From contig NZ_RCTF01000004.1 of assembly GCF_003667445.1 (NCBI RefSeq), positions 62,001 to 126,000 of the forward strand: a DNA stretch of 64,000 nucleotides, read 5' to 3'. The stretch is from Xanthobacter tagetidis. Lineage in GTDB: Bacteria > Pseudomonadota > Alphaproteobacteria > Rhizobiales > Xanthobacteraceae. Position 1 is the first letter of the stretch, and the number at the start of each line of letters is the position of its first letter. Under the pieces are notes generated by a model, which ran no database searches, was not told the origin of the DNA, and was given only the letters and a program-made list of their open reading frames with translations. Both the position numbers and the translations under genes were made by a program. Of the stretch, positions 48,508 through 58,160 are shown one piece after another.

Positions 48508-50922
48508 ATGAAATTCACCTACTCCTGGCTTAAGGATCACCTCGAGCCCACCGCCAGCTTCGACCAGATCGTGGAGCGCCTCTCCCTCATCGGCCTGGAG
48601 GTCGAGGGCGTCGAGGACAAGGCGAAGCAGCTTGCGCCCTTCGTGGTGGGCGAGGTGCTGACTGCGCAGAAGCATCCCAACGCGGACAAGCTCAAGGTCT
48701 GCACCGTCTCCATCGGCAAGGGCGATCCCATCCAGGTGGTGTGCGGCGCGCCGAACGCGCGCGCCGGCCTCAAGACCGTGTTTGCCGCCCCCGGCACGGT
48801 CATCCCCGCCACCGGCACCGAGCTGAAGATCGGCAAGATCCGCGACGTGGAGAGCCGCGGCATGCTGTGCTCGGCGCGCGAGATGGGCCTGTCCGAGGAA
48901 CATGAGGGCATCATCGAGCTGCCGGAAGACGCGCCCGTGGGCGCGCCGTTCGCCGAGGTGCTGGGGCTGAACGATCCGGTGATCGAGATCGCCGTCACGC
49001 CGAACCGCGCCGACTGCCTCGGCGTCTCCGGCGTCGCCCGCGACCTCGCCGCCGCCGGCCTCGGCGAGCTGATGGCGCCGCGGGTGAAGCCCGTCGAAGG
49101 CACCTTCCCCGCCCCGCTGAAGGTGACGCTGGAGTTCGGCGACACGCCGTCCCTCTGCCCGGCCTTCGCGCTGCGCGTGGTGAAGGGCGTGAAGAACGGC
49201 CCCTCCCCCCAATGGCTGCAGGATCGCCTGCGCGCCATCGGCCTGCGCCCCATCAACGCGCTGGTGGACGTCACAAACTTCATGACCTTCGACCGCAACC
49301 GCCCGCTCCACGTCTTCGACCTGAAGAAGGTCGCGGGCGACCTGGTGGTGCGCCGCGCGAAGACGGGCGAGACGCTGCTGGCGCTCGACGGCAAGACCTA
49401 CACGCTCGACGAGAGCATGTGCGTGATCGCTGACGAGAAGGGCGTCGAGAGCCTCGCCGGCATCATGGGCGGCGAGGAGAGCGGCTGCGACGCGGCGACC
49501 GTCGACGTGGTGATCGAGAGCGCGCTCTGGGAGCCCATCAACATCGCCCAGACCGGGCGCAGGCTCGGCATCAATTCCGACGCCCGCTTCCGCTTCGAGC
49601 GGGGCATCGACCCCGCCTTCACGTTGCCGGGGCTGGACCTTGCCACCCACCTGATCCTGGAGATGTGCGGCGGCGAGCCGTCGCAGGTCGTGCTCGCCGG
49701 CGCGATCCCGGATACCGCCCGCACCATCGCCTTCCCGCTCGCCGAGGTGAAGCGCCTCTCCGGTCTCGACGCCTCGGAAGCGGAAATCCGCGACGTGCTG
49801 GAAAAGCTCGGCTTCGCGGTCTCCGGTTCGACGCCGGTGCTCGACGTGGTGCCGCCCTCCTGGCGCGGCGACATCGAGGGCAAGGCGGACCTGGTGGAGG
49901 AAGTGGTGCGCATCCTCGGCCTGGAGCGGGTGCCCGCGACCGAGTTCCCGCGCGACGCCGATGCCCGGAAGCCGGTCCTGACCGCGCTCCAGCTGCGCAC
50001 CCGCAAGGCGCGGCGCGCGCTCGCCGCACGCGGCCTCGTGGAGGCGGTCACCTGGTCGTTCGTCTCCAAGGGCGCGGCCGAGGCGTTCGGCGGCGGCAAG
50101 CCGGAGCTGGCGCTCTCCAACCCGATCGCCGCCGATCTCTCCGACATGCGCCCGAGCCTGCTGCCGGGCCTGATCCGCGCGGCCCAGGCTAACGCCGACC
50201 GCGGCTTTGCCGATGTGGCGCTGTTCGAGGTGGGCCAGGTGTTCCTCGGCGACGGGCCGGGCGACCAGCGCCAGTCCGCCTCCGGCATCCGCCGCGGCAC
50301 CGCCAAGCCCGGCGGCGCCGGCCGCTTCTGGGCCGGGGCGGCGGGCGCGGTGGACGCGTTCGACGCCAAGGCCGACGCCTTCGCCGCGCTCGCCGCCTGC
50401 GGCGCGCCGGTGGCGAACCTCCAGGTCACGGCGGATGCGCCGTCCTGGTACCATCCCGGCCGCTCGGGCACGCTGCGCCTCGGCTCCAACGCTTTTGCCC
50501 ATTTCGGCGAGGTGCATCCGGCGGTGCTGGAGGCGCTCGACGTCACCGGCCCGCTGGTGGCGTTCGAGATCACGCTCGACAAGATCCCCGAGCCCAAGGC
50601 CAAGGCGACCCGCGTCAAGCCTCCGCTGGAGCTGTCCGCATTCCAGCCGGTCAGGCGCGACTTCGCCTTCCTGGTGGGCCGCGAGGTGGCCGCCGCCGAC
50701 ATCCTGAAGGCGGCGCAGGGGGTGGACAGGAAGCTCGTGACCGGGGTCGGCGTGTTCGACCTCTACGAGGGCAAGGGCATCGAGGCGGACAAGAAGTCGG
50801 TCGCCATCGAGGTCACGCTCCAGCCGCGCGAGCGCACGCTCACCGACGAGGAGATCGATCAGGTGGCGGGCCGGATCGTCGCCGAGGTGGCGAAGAAGAC
50901 CGGCGCCGTCCTGCGCGCCTGA
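48508..50922 (+). CDS. pheT: Phenylalanyl-tRNA synthetase beta subunit
   Basis: Beta subunit of PheRS, 804 residues, the full bacterial length. Domain order: EMAP/tRNA-binding domain (about 40-150, [20 protein letters not shown]), B3/4 editing domain (about 215-390, with [21 protein letters not shown] and GIMGGEESG), B5 helix-turn-helix, class II-like core ([20 protein letters not shown]) and C-terminal anticodon-binding FDX-ACB domain ([23 protein letters not shown]). Editing removes mischarged Tyr. Starts 33 bases after the HEPN gene. Confidence 0.97.
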   Translation: MKFTYSWLKDHLEPTASFDQIVERLSLIGLEVEGVEDKAKQLAPFVVGEVLTAQKHPNADKLKVCTVSIGKGDPIQVVCGAPNARAGLKTVFAAPGTVIPATGTELKIGKIRDVESRGMLCSAREMGLSEEHEGIIELPEDAPVGAPFAEVLGLNDPVIEIAVTPNRADCLGVSGVARDLAAAGLGELMAPRVKPVEGTFPAPLKVTLEFGDTPSLCPAFALRVVKGVKNGPSPQWLQDRLRAIGLRPINALVDVTNFMTFDRNRPLHVFDLKKVAGDLVVRRAKTGETLLALDGKTYTLDESMCVIADEKGVESLAGIMGGEESGCDAATVDVVIESALWEPINIAQTGRRLGINSDARFRFERGIDPAFTLPGLDLATHLILEMCGGEPSQVVLAGAIPDTARTIAFPLAEVKRLSGLDASEAEIRDVLEKLGFAVSGSTPVLDVVPPSWRGDIEGKADLVEEVVRILGLERVPATEFPRDADARKPVLTALQLRTRKARRALAARGLVEAVTWSFVSKGAAEAFGGGKPELALSNPIAADLSDMRPSLLPGLIRAAQANADRGFADVALFEVGQVFLGDGPGDQRQSASGIRRGTAKPGGAGRFWAGAAGAVDAFDAKADAFAALAACGAPVANLQVTADAPSWYHPGRSGTLRLGSNAFAHFGEVHPAVLEALDVTGPLVAFEITLDKIPEPKAKATRVKPPLELSAFQPVRRDFAFLVGREVAAADILKAAQGVDRKLVTGVGVFDLYEGKGIEADKKSVAIEVTLQPRERTLTDEEIDQVAGRIVAEVAKKTGAVLRA

Positions 50923-50923
50923 G

Positions 50924-51354
50924 CCGTTCCCCGGCCCAGCGACAGCGAAGCTGGAGCGCCGAGCCGGGGTCCAGGAGAAAATCCCGCGCAGCGGGCAATG
51001 CCTGAGAGCGCCGGGCACATGCCCAAAGCCCCAAAGGTGAAGCGCCTGCGGCGGCCTCTTGCGCTGGGCCCCGGCTCTCCTTCCACGGCGCTGCGCGCCG
51101 TTGCAGTCGGCCGGGGCGCGAGGGTGGTTCCCTCGCCAAGCGGCTGGGCAAGCCACGCGCCGCAAATCGACTCCCGCGACAGCGAAGCTGGAGCCGTTCC
51201 CCGGCCCAGCGACGGCGCAGCCGGAGCGCCGAGCCGGGGTCCAGGGGAAAATCCCGCGCAGCGGACAATGCCTGAGAGCGCCGGGCACATGCCCGAAGCC
51301 CCAAAGGTGAAACGCCTGCGGCGGCCTCTTGCGCTGGGCCCCGGCTCTCCTTCC
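50924..51354. repeat. 161-base duplicated intergenic repeat (inverted family A/B)
   Basis: Two copies, 50924-51084 and 51194-51354, have equal length and are offset by 270 bases. Each begins CCGTTCCCCGGCCCAGCGAC and ends GGGCCCCGGCTCTCCTTCC. A stretch common to both copies reads ATGCCTGAGAGCGCCGGGCA and is absent from the other repeat blocks. They are inverted versions of the elements at 38560-38845 and 45345-45530. There is no gene from 50923 to 51472. Confidence 0.8.
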
Positions 51355-51440
51355 GCTGACGCTCCCGTCGGCCGCGGCGCAAGGGCGTGCCGCTCCAAGA
51401 GGGGTGCTTGCCATGTGACTTCTGATGATTTATGAAATTC

Positions 51441-51455
51441 GTCAGAATTTGAATC
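51441..51455. promoter_or_regulatory. Candidate TetR operator before the RND regulator
   Basis: GTCAGAATTTGAATC, with TTCTGA 21 bases upstream forming an inverted pair with TCAGAA. A matching GTCAGTTTTGAATC is at 52221-52234 before the efflux genes, again with TTCTGA upstream at 52194. Confidence 0.5.
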
Positions 51456-51472
51456 CGAAGGGGCATCCGGCA

Positions 51473-52123
51473 GTGAACGTGCGTGGCAAGGAGACGGCGG
51501 ACGAGACCCGCGAGCGGATCGCGCAGGTGGCGGAAGAGCTGTTCCGCCGCATGGGCTTCGCGAAGACGGCGGTGGCCGATATCGCCGCCGAGCTCGGCAT
51601 GTCGCCGGCGAATGTCTACCGCTTCTTCCCTTCCAAGACCGCCATCGTCGAGGCCATCTGCCAGAAGTGCCTCACCGAGAGCGAGGTCGAGGTGGCCCAG
51701 GCGGCCACGGGTCCCGGGACGCCGCAGGACCGCATCGTCGCCGCCTATGCCTCCATCCTCGCCTATCACAAGGCGAACTTCCTGGCCGAGCGGCGCGTGC
51801 ACGACATGGTGCAGGTCGCCATCGAGCACAATTGGCAGAACATCGAGGCCCACAAGGCGCGCATCGCCGCCATGGTGGCCGGCGTGCTGGCCGAGGGCAT
51901 GGAGAGCGGCACCTTCGTGCCGCACGTTCCGGCGCAGGTGTCCGCCATCCTGCTCGGTGCGTGCGTGCGCTTCTGCCACCCGGTGCTGATCGCCCAGAAC
52001 ATCGACGAGGATCTCGAAGGCCAGCTCGACGCCACGGTGCGCTTCATCCTGCGCGCGGTGGAGGCCGAGCGCGCGCCGCTGGCGGCCCCCGCACGGACTG
52101 CGCCGGCGCGCAAAGGCGGCTGA
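51473..52123 (+). CDS. TetR-family regulator of the RND efflux genes
   Basis: A repressor of about 216 residues. The helix-turn-helix is ERIAQVAEELFRRMGFAKTAVADIAAELGMSPANVYRFFPSKTAIVEAIC. The C-terminal half (LAERRVHDMVQVAIEHNWQNIEAHKARIAAMVAGVLAEGMESGTF in part) resembles AcrR-type ligand domains. The GTG at 51473 is preferred because AAGGGG lies upstream and the likely operator then stays outside the gene; an ATG at 51425 adds 16 residues. The RND genes follow on the same strand 140 bases later with a matching half-site, so control of the pump is likely. Confidence 0.88.
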   Translation: MNVRGKETADETRERIAQVAEELFRRMGFAKTAVADIAAELGMSPANVYRFFPSKTAIVEAICQKCLTESEVEVAQAATGPGTPQDRIVAAYASILAYHKANFLAERRVHDMVQVAIEHNWQNIEAHKARIAAMVAGVLAEGMESGTFVPHVPAQVSAILLGACVRFCHPVLIAQNIDEDLEGQLDATVRFILRAVEAERAPLAAPARTAPARKGG

Positions 52124-52220
52124 GGCGCCGGGCCGCGCCTCTCGGCCCCGTTCAGGAACAAGGCGGAACGCGGCGGCCCTGCGGCCTTTCTCGTTCTGAA
52201 AATGACGATCGAAGATTTTT

Positions 52221-52234
52221 GTCAGTTTTGAATC
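52221..52234. promoter_or_regulatory. Candidate TetR operator before RND efflux genes
   Basis: GTCAGTTTTGAATC, 30 bases before the membrane-fusion gene, matches the site at 51441-51455 apart from one base less. Both have TTCTGA upstream. The surrounding region is AT-rich (GAAGATTTTTGTCAG). Confidence 0.5.
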
Positions 52235-52263
52235 ATAACCCTTCAGACGTCAGGACGCTCGCC

Positions 52264-53484
52264 ATGAGAGACCCCGTCGACCTGGATCTGCCCCACCCGG
52301 ACATGCCCCATCCGGACATGGCCCTCGCCGGCCCGGCCGACCTCGCCTGCGCCGGCCTGCGCATTGCCGCCGGCACGGCCGCGCTGATCGGCCTTGTCTT
52401 CCTCGCCGGTTGCGGCGAGAGCGCGCCGGCCCAGACCGAGGGGCCGCGCGCCCGCCCGGTGCAGGTGGTCACCGTCGCCCTTGCCCCGCGCGAGGCGGAG
52501 AAGCGCTTCGTCGGCGTGGTGCGGGCGCGGCGCGAGATCGACCTCGCCTTCCGCGTCGCCGGCAAGGTCACGCAGCGCCTCGTCGGAATCGGCGACCGCG
52601 TGGAGCCGGGAACGGTGGTGGCGCGGATCGATCCGGACGACCTGAAGCTCGAACTCCAGAGCGCCGAGGCCGAGTTCGCCGCCGCCAAGGCCAACCTCTC
52701 CCAGAATGCGGCGGAGGATGAGCGGGCGCGCTCGCTCACCGCCAAGGGCTTCGCCTCCGCCGCCGAGCTCGACCGCAAGGCGCTCGCCAAGGAGGAGGCC
52801 GTCGGCCGCCTGGAGCGCGCCCGGCGTTCGCTGGAGCTGGCGCAGAACCGGCTGTCCTACGCCGATCTCGTCGCCGACCAGGCGGGCGTCGTCATCGCCA
52901 CCGCAGCCGAGCCGGGCCAGGTGGTCTCCACCGGCCAGACCATCGTGCGGGTGGCGCGGCTCGACGAGAAGGAGGCGCTGGTGGCGCTCCCCGAGATCGA
53001 CCTCGCCGATGCGCGCACCGCCCCCGCCTCCATGGAATTGTGGGCCGCGCCCGGCAAGGCCTATGCGGTGAAGCTGCGCGAGCTGTCGCCCCAGGCGGAC
53101 GCCACCTCGCGCACCTATCCGGCGCGCTTCACCATCGCCGATCCCGACGCGGCGGTGGCGCTGGGCATGACCGCATCCGTCACGCTGCACCCGAAGGATC
53201 AGGCGAAGGTTGCGCGCCTGCCGCTCTCCGCCGTCATCGACAAGGGACACGGCCCGCTGGTCTATGTGGTGGAGCCGGGAACCGCGACGCTCGCCGCGCG
53301 GCCGGTGAAGATCGCCGCCTATACCGATGCCCAGGCGATCATCGCCGCCGGCCTCAACGAGGGCGACCAGGTGGTGACGCTCGGCGTGCAGACCCTGGAG
53401 GCGGGCCTGGCGGTGCGCACCGTGCCGGCCAAGGCGCAGGCCCAGGTCGCCGCGGCGGCGCCCGCAGTCGGCACGCGGCCATGA
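52264..53484 (+). CDS. RND efflux periplasmic adaptor lipoprotein
   Basis: Membrane-fusion subunit, 406 residues. An unusual N-terminal leader with a duplicated HPDMPHPDM precedes a signal with lipobox LAGC (about residue 58), so the mature protein is lipid-anchored in the inner membrane. The hairpin and lipoyl domains are seen in LAFRVAGKVTQRLVGIGDRVEPGTVVARID and ADLVADQAGVVIATAAEPGQVVSTGQTIVRVA. Beta-barrel and membrane-proximal parts follow (YPARFTIADPDAAVALGMTASVTL). It overlaps the pump gene as ATGA. No outer-membrane factor gene follows, so a shared TolC-type channel is presumed. Confidence 0.93.
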   Translation: MRDPVDLDLPHPDMPHPDMALAGPADLACAGLRIAAGTAALIGLVFLAGCGESAPAQTEGPRARPVQVVTVALAPREAEKRFVGVVRARREIDLAFRVAGKVTQRLVGIGDRVEPGTVVARIDPDDLKLELQSAEAEFAAAKANLSQNAAEDERARSLTAKGFASAAELDRKALAKEEAVGRLERARRSLELAQNRLSYADLVADQAGVVIATAAEPGQVVSTGQTIVRVARLDEKEALVALPEIDLADARTAPASMELWAAPGKAYAVKLRELSPQADATSRTYPARFTIADPDAAVALGMTASVTLHPKDQAKVARLPLSAVIDKGHGPLVYVVEPGTATLAARPVKIAAYTDAQAIIAAGLNEGDQVVTLGVQTLEAGLAVRTVPAKAQAQVAAAAPAVGTRP

Positions 53485-56400
53485 GCCCGCACGCCCCCGC
53501 GCCGGAGCCCGCGCCTGAGGAAGCCGGCGGCTTCAACCTCTCGCGCTGGGCCATCACCCACCGCGCCCTGACCCTGTTCGCGATCCTGCTGCTCGCCGCC
53601 TCGGGGCTCTACTCCTACCTCAATCTCGGCCGCGCCGAGGACCCGTCCTTCACCATCAAGGTGATGGTGATCTCCGCCGCCTGGCCCGGCGCCACCGCCT
53701 CCGAGATGCAGGCGCAGGTGGCCGACCCGATCGAGAAGAAGCTCCAGGCGCTGCCCCACCTCGACCGGGTGGAGAGCTATTCGCGCCCCGGCGTCTCCTT
53801 CGTGCAGGTGTTCCTCGCCGACAGCACGCCCGCCCGCGAGGTGAAGGACCTCTGGTACCAGGTGCGCAAGAAGGTCGGCGACATCAAGGGCGACCTGCCG
53901 CTCGGCGTGATCGGCCCCGGCTTCGACGACGAATATGGCGACGTCTATTCCAACCTCTACATGCTGAGCGGCAAGGGCGCGTCGCCGGCCGAACTGAAGC
54001 GCCAGGCGGAGGAGATCCGCCAGCGGCTCTTGCGCGTGCCCGGCGTCGAGAAGGTGGATCTCGTGGGCGAGCGGCCCGAGCGCATCTTCATCGAGTTCTC
54101 CCACGCCCGCCTCGCCACCCTCGGCATCACGCCGCAGCAGATCTTCGACAGCGTGGCGCGCCAGAACGCGGTGGTGGCCGGCGGCGCCATCGACACCCGC
54201 GCCGACCGCATCAACCTGCGCCTCACCGGCGCGTTCTCCGGCGAGAAGGCGGTGGCCGAGGTGCCGGTGAATGCCGGCGGCGCGCTGCTCCGCCTCGGCG
54301 ACATCGCCACCATCCACCGCGCCTACGAGGACCCGCCCTCCTTCCTGGTGCGCCAGAACGGCGAGGGCGCGCTCGGCATCGGCGTTTCCATGGCGGCCGG
54401 GCAGAACATCATCACCTGGGGCAAGGCGGTGAAGGCCGCCATGGACGAGGCCATGAGCGAGCTGCCGGTGGGCATCGACGTGGTGCAGGTGGCGGACCAG
54501 CCGCACATCGTCGGCGAATCCGTGGGCGAGTTCCTGAGGACCTTCGCCGAGGCGCTGGTGATCGTGCTGGCGGTGAGCCTGCTCTCGCTGGGCTTCCGCA
54601 CCGGCATCGTCGTCGCGCTCTCGGTGCCGCTGGTGCTCGCCATCGTGTTCCTGGTGATGTTCGCCTCCGGCATGGACCTGCACCGCATCACGCTCGGCGC
54701 GCTCATCATCGCCCTCGGCCTTCTGGTGGACGACGCGATCATCGCCATCGAGATGATGGTGGTGAAGATGGAAGAGGGCTGGGACCGCGCCCGCGCCGCC
54801 ACCTTCGCCTGGACCTCCACCGCTTTTCCCATGCTCACCGGCACGCTGGTGACGGCGGCGGGCTTCCTGCCGGTGGGGTTCGCGAAGTCCTCCTCCGGCG
54901 AATATGCCGGCGGCATCTTCTGGGTGGTGGGCATCGCGCTGGTGGCGTCGTGGTTCGTGGCGGTGATCTTCACGCCCTATCTCGGCTTCATGCTGCTGCC
55001 GCAGATGAAGAAGACGGGCGCGCACGGCGCCCACGCCATGCATGACGGGCGGCTCTACCGCCTGCTTCGGCGGGTGCTGGAGGCCTGCCTCAGGCACCGC
55101 TTCCTGGTGATCGGCACCACGTTCGGCCTGTTCGCGCTCTCGGTCGCGGGCTTCGGCTTCGTGCAGCAGCAGTTCTTCCCCACCTCCACCCGGCCCGAGC
55201 TGTTCCTGGAGATGCGCCTGCCGGAGGGCACCTCCATCACCGCCACCGAGGCCACCGCCCGCAAGGCCGAGGCGCTCATCAAGGGCGATGGCGACATCGC
55301 CACCGCCACCACCTATGTGGGCCGCGGGACGCCGCGCTTCTGGCTCGGCCTCAACCCGGTGCTGCCCAACCCGAACTTCGCGCAGATCGTGATCGTCGCG
55401 AAGGACATCGCGGCGCGCGAGCGGCTGAAGGCGCGGCTCGACGCGGCGGTGGCGGACGGCGCCCTGCCCGAGGCGCGGGTGCGCGTCGACCGCTTCGTGT
55501 TCGGCCCGCCGGTGGGCTTCCCGGTGCAGTTCCGCATCGCCGGGCCGGATCCCCTCGTGGTGCGCGACATCGCCGAGAAGGTGCGCCAGGTGATGGCGCA
55601 GGATCCCGCCGTCATCGATCCCCACCTCAATTGGGGCGAGCAGGTGAAGTCGATCACCCTGGCGGTGGACCAGGACCGCGCGCGGGCCATCGGCACCACG
55701 CCGCGCGACATCGCCGAGACCCTGCAGACGCTGCTCTCCGGCTACACCGTGACGCAGCACCGCGAGGGCAACCTGCTGATCGACGTGGTGGCGCGCGCGG
55801 TGCCGGAGGAGCGGGTGGACCTGGAACGCATCGCGGCGCTCACGGTGGCGGGCGGCAACGGCACGCCGGTGCCCCTCGCCCAGGTGGCGCGCATCGCCTA
55901 TGCGCATGAGGAGCCGATCCTGTGGCGGCGTGACCGCGACATCGTGCTGACCGCCCGCGCCGACGTGAAGGACGGCGTGCAGCCGCCCGACGTCACCACC
56001 CGCATCCTGCCGCGCCTCGCGCCGCTCAAGGCCGGGCTGCCGGCGGGCTACCGCATCGAGACCGGCGGCTCCATCGAGGAGAGCGCCAAGGCCAATGCCT
56101 CGCTCGCCGCGGTGTTCCCGGTGATGATCATCGTCATGCTGACGCTGCTGATGATCCAGGTGCAGAGCTTCTCGCGGCTCGGCCTCGTGCTCGCCACCGC
56201 GCCGCTCGGCCTGATCGGCGCCACGGCCGCGCTCCTGATCGCGCACCGCCCGTTCGGCTTCGTGGCGCTGCTCGGCTTGATCGCGCTCGCCGGCATGATC
56301 ATGCGCAACACGGTGATCCTGGTGGACCAGATCGACCACGACATCGCCGAGGGCCACGCACCGCACCGCGCCATCGTCGACGCCACGCTGCGCCGGGCAC

Positions 56401-56615
56401 GGCCGGTGGTGCTGACCGCGCTCGCCGCGGTGCTGGGCATGATCCCGCTGGCGGGGAGCGTGTTCTGGGGGCCGATGGCGGTCACCATTATGGGCGGCCT
56501 GCTGGTGGCGACCGCGCTCACCCTGCTGGTGGTGCCGGCGCTCTATGCCGCCTTCTTCCGGGTGGACGTGCGCCAGCCGGTGGAGCCGGAGGCGCTGCCG
56601 GCGCCGGCAGAATGA
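53481..56615 (+). CDS. RND-family efflux transporter, inner-membrane pump
   Basis: A proton-driven trimeric pump of 1044 residues. Twelve helices and two large periplasmic loops are present. NLSRWAITHRALTLFAILLLAASGLYSYLNLGRAEDPSFTIKVMVI is the start of the HAE-1/AcrB-like fold. The proton relay Asp pair is in LGLLVDDAIIAIEMMV (helix 4). Other conserved blocks are QQQFFPTSTRPELFLEMRLPEGTS and GLIALAGMIMRNTVILVDQI. The sequence resembles the BpeF/VexF-like heterogeneous group more than AcrB itself, so the substrate range is unknown. Ends at a 24-base perfect palindrome. Confidence 0.94.
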   Translation: MSPHAPAPEPAPEEAGGFNLSRWAITHRALTLFAILLLAASGLYSYLNLGRAEDPSFTIKVMVISAAWPGATASEMQAQVADPIEKKLQALPHLDRVESYSRPGVSFVQVFLADSTPAREVKDLWYQVRKKVGDIKGDLPLGVIGPGFDDEYGDVYSNLYMLSGKGASPAELKRQAEEIRQRLLRVPGVEKVDLVGERPERIFIEFSHARLATLGITPQQIFDSVARQNAVVAGGAIDTRADRINLRLTGAFSGEKAVAEVPVNAGGALLRLGDIATIHRAYEDPPSFLVRQNGEGALGIGVSMAAGQNIITWGKAVKAAMDEAMSELPVGIDVVQVADQPHIVGESVGEFLRTFAEALVIVLAVSLLSLGFRTGIVVALSVPLVLAIVFLVMFASGMDLHRITLGALIIALGLLVDDAIIAIEMMVVKMEEGWDRARAATFAWTSTAFPMLTGTLVTAAGFLPVGFAKSSSGEYAGGIFWVVGIALVASWFVAVIFTPYLGFMLLPQMKKTGAHGAHAMHDGRLYRLLRRVLEACLRHRFLVIGTTFGLFALSVAGFGFVQQQFFPTSTRPELFLEMRLPEGTSITATEATARKAEALIKGDGDIATATTYVGRGTPRFWLGLNPVLPNPNFAQIVIVAKDIAARERLKARLDAAVADGALPEARVRVDRFVFGPPVGFPVQFRIAGPDPLVVRDIAEKVRQVMAQDPAVIDPHLNWGEQVKSITLAVDQDRARAIGTTPRDIAETLQTLLSGYTVTQHREGNLLIDVVARAVPEERVDLERIAALTVAGGNGTPVPLAQVARIAYAHEEPILWRRDRDIVLTARADVKDGVQPPDVTTRILPRLAPLKAGLPAGYRIETGGSIEESAKANASLAAVFPVMIIVMLTLLMIQVQSFSRLGLVLATAPLGLIGATAALLIAHRPFGFVALLGLIALAGMIMRNTVILVDQIDHDIAEGHAPHRAIVDATLRRARPVVLTALAAVLGMIPLAGSVFWGPMAVTIMGGLLVATALTLLVVPALYAAFFRVDVRQPVEPEALPAPAE

Positions 56616-56622
56616 CGCCGGT

Positions 56623-56646
56623 GCCCTCCCCCGCGCGGGGGAGGGC
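56623..56646. terminator. 24-base perfect palindrome between convergent RND and hdeD genes
   Basis: GCCCTCCCCCGC followed by its exact complement, without a separate loop. It is eight bases after the RND stop and 38 before the HdeD-like stop, so it can work on both strands. No T-run. Confidence 0.6.
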
Positions 56647-56684
56647 TGAGAGCGGACGCCTTCGGCCTGCGTAAAGGGCGCCGC

Positions 56685-57260
56685 TCAGGCCTTCTTGCCG
56701 CGCAGCGCGAGGCCGAACATGGCGGTGGTGACGCCGTTCACGATCAAGTCGATGCCGAGGAACAGGCCGAGGATGTAGAGCGAGTTCACCGGCCAGCGGG
56801 CGATGATGATGAGGCCCAGCACCAGCGTGATGAGGCCGGCGAAGACGATCCAGCCCCAGCCGGCGGCCGGGCGGGTGCCGAAGCCGGCGGCGATGCGGAA
56901 CGCGCCTTCCACCGCCAGCGCGACGCCGACCATCAGGGTCAGCACGCCGGCGCCGAGCAGCGGGTTGTACATCATGAGCGCGCCAGCGACGACGTAGAGC
57001 ACGCCGGCCAGCAGCCAGAAGAAGAAGCGGCCCCAGCCCTTGACGCGGAAGGCGTGGATCACCTGCACCACGCCACCCACCACGATCAGCGCGCCCACAT
57101 AGAGCACCGTGACCAGGGTGGAGGCGAGCACGTGTCCGAGCGCGACGAAGCCGAGAATCGCGAACGCGACGCCGAGGGCGACGAACCAGCCCCAGCTGGC
57201 GCGGATGGATTGCAGCCCGTCGATGGCGGCGGCGGAGGGGGCAGAAGCAGGCATGGTCAT
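56685..57260 (-). CDS. HdeD/DUF308-family membrane protein
   Basis: A 191-residue inner-membrane protein with six helices. It has the family pattern of repeated short segments: RASWGWFVALGVAFAILGFVALGHVLAS, then VQVIHAFRVKGWGRFFFWLLAGVLYVVAGALMMYNPLLG and FAGLITLVLGLIIIARWPVNSLYILGLFLGIDLIVNGVT in part. E. coli HdeD takes part in acid resistance at high cell density; the function here is unproved. ATG 57260 has GGAGACGGTCC upstream. A TATGAT-like -10 occurs near 57325 on the minus strand. The two neighbours face away. Confidence 0.88.
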   Translation of the reverse strand: MTMPASAPSAAAIDGLQSIRASWGWFVALGVAFAILGFVALGHVLASTLVTVLYVGALIVVGGVVQVIHAFRVKGWGRFFFWLLAGVLYVVAGALMMYNPLLGAGVLTLMVGVALAVEGAFRIAAGFGTRPAAGWGWIVFAGLITLVLGLIIIARWPVNSLYILGLFLGIDLIVNGVTTAMFGLALRGKKA

Positions 57261-57395
57261 GGACCGTCTCCAAGCGCGCCGGGACAGGTTGCCGCGACTC
57301 GCGGCGCGTCCGGCGGACAAATGGCATCATACAGCAGTCGGATGCGCGACATAACGTTTCCGTGATCGAGAGCCGCACTGCCGGGAGGCCGAGAG

Positions 57396-58082
57396 ATGGA
57401 CAAGACCAGGCGCCAGCCGCCCGCATGGAAGACGGCATTGCGCACACGGCTGCCCGGCTGGCTCCGGCCGCACCTGCGGCTGATCCTCGCAATCGCCGTC
57501 GCCGCGGCGGTGTTCGCGCTGGCGCCGATCCCGCGCGCCAGCATGCGCTACCTCATCGCCTTCGATGCCGGCGCGGCGGTGTGGCTGGCACTGGCGGTGG
57601 CGCTGGTGCTGAGGTGCGACGCCGCCGAGGTGCGGCGCCGCGCCGAGGACGACGACGAGGGGGCCTGGATCGCATTGGTGGTGGCGGTGGTCGCCACCGC
57701 GTCGAGCCTGGTGGCGGTGGTGCTCGCCGCCGCGGCGCCGCCCAATGCGCCGCGCTCGGCGCACATCGCGCTCGGGGTCGGCACCCTGCTCGCCTCGTGG
57801 CTGTTCCTCCACACCCTGTTCGCGTTCCACTATGCGCGGGAATATTACGACCCGGACATTCCCGATGCCGCGCCGCCGCTCGGCTTTCCCGGCGGCGGCC
57901 GCCCGGACTACTGGGACTTTCTCTACTTCGCGTTCAACCTCGGCACCTCGGCCCAGACCTCGGACGTGACGGTGAACTCCCAGCGCCTGCGCCGCTTCGT
58001 CCTCGGCCACCAGGTGGCGTCCTACCTGTTCAACACCGCGGTGATCGCGCTCGGCGTGAACGTGGCCGCCTCGCTGATGTGA
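57396..58082 (+). CDS. DUF1345-family membrane protein
   Basis: A 228-residue protein with about five helices. The family fingerprint is clear: FDAGAAVWLALAVAL, SWLFLHTLFAFHYAREYY and PDYWDFLYFAFNLGTSAQTSDVTVNSQRLRRFVLGHQV. Aromatic and acidic residues in YWDFLYFAFNLGTS hint at a channel-like element. The function is unknown. A basic N-terminus (DKTRRQPPAWKTALRTRLPG) precedes helix 1. It is divergent from the HdeD-like gene and is followed by a bidirectional hairpin. Confidence 0.88.
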   Translation: MDKTRRQPPAWKTALRTRLPGWLRPHLRLILAIAVAAAVFALAPIPRASMRYLIAFDAGAAVWLALAVALVLRCDAAEVRRRAEDDDEGAWIALVVAVVATASSLVAVVLAAAAPPNAPRSAHIALGVGTLLASWLFLHTLFAFHYAREYYDPDIPDAAPPLGFPGGGRPDYWDFLYFAFNLGTSAQTSDVTVNSQRLRRFVLGHQVASYLFNTAVIALGVNVAASLM

Positions 58083-58104
58083 GCGCGCCTCAAGCCGAAC
58101 GCGA

Positions 58105-58131
58105 AAAGGGCGCGCCTTGCGGGCGCGCCCT
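58105..58131. terminator. Bidirectional hairpin between DUF1345 and L,D-transpeptidase genes
   Basis: AGGGCGCGCC (58107-58116) pairs exactly with GGCGCGCCCT (58122-58131) around TTGCG. AAAA precedes it on the plus strand, giving a short T-run for the leftward gene. Confidence 0.65.
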
Positions 58132-58160
58132 CTGTCGTCATCCGTGCCTTCTGCCGCGCG

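Noticed and set aside
50924..51354. CRISPR array or phage attachment site
   Set aside because: Only two long copies with no regular short spacers, no cas genes and no integrase; it belongs to an intergenic repeat family seen elsewhere in the window.
53319..56366. 1015-codon minus-strand open frame opposite the RND pump
   Set aside because: High GC in third positions removes stop codons on the opposite strand; the translation is His/Arg-rich and has no family signature.
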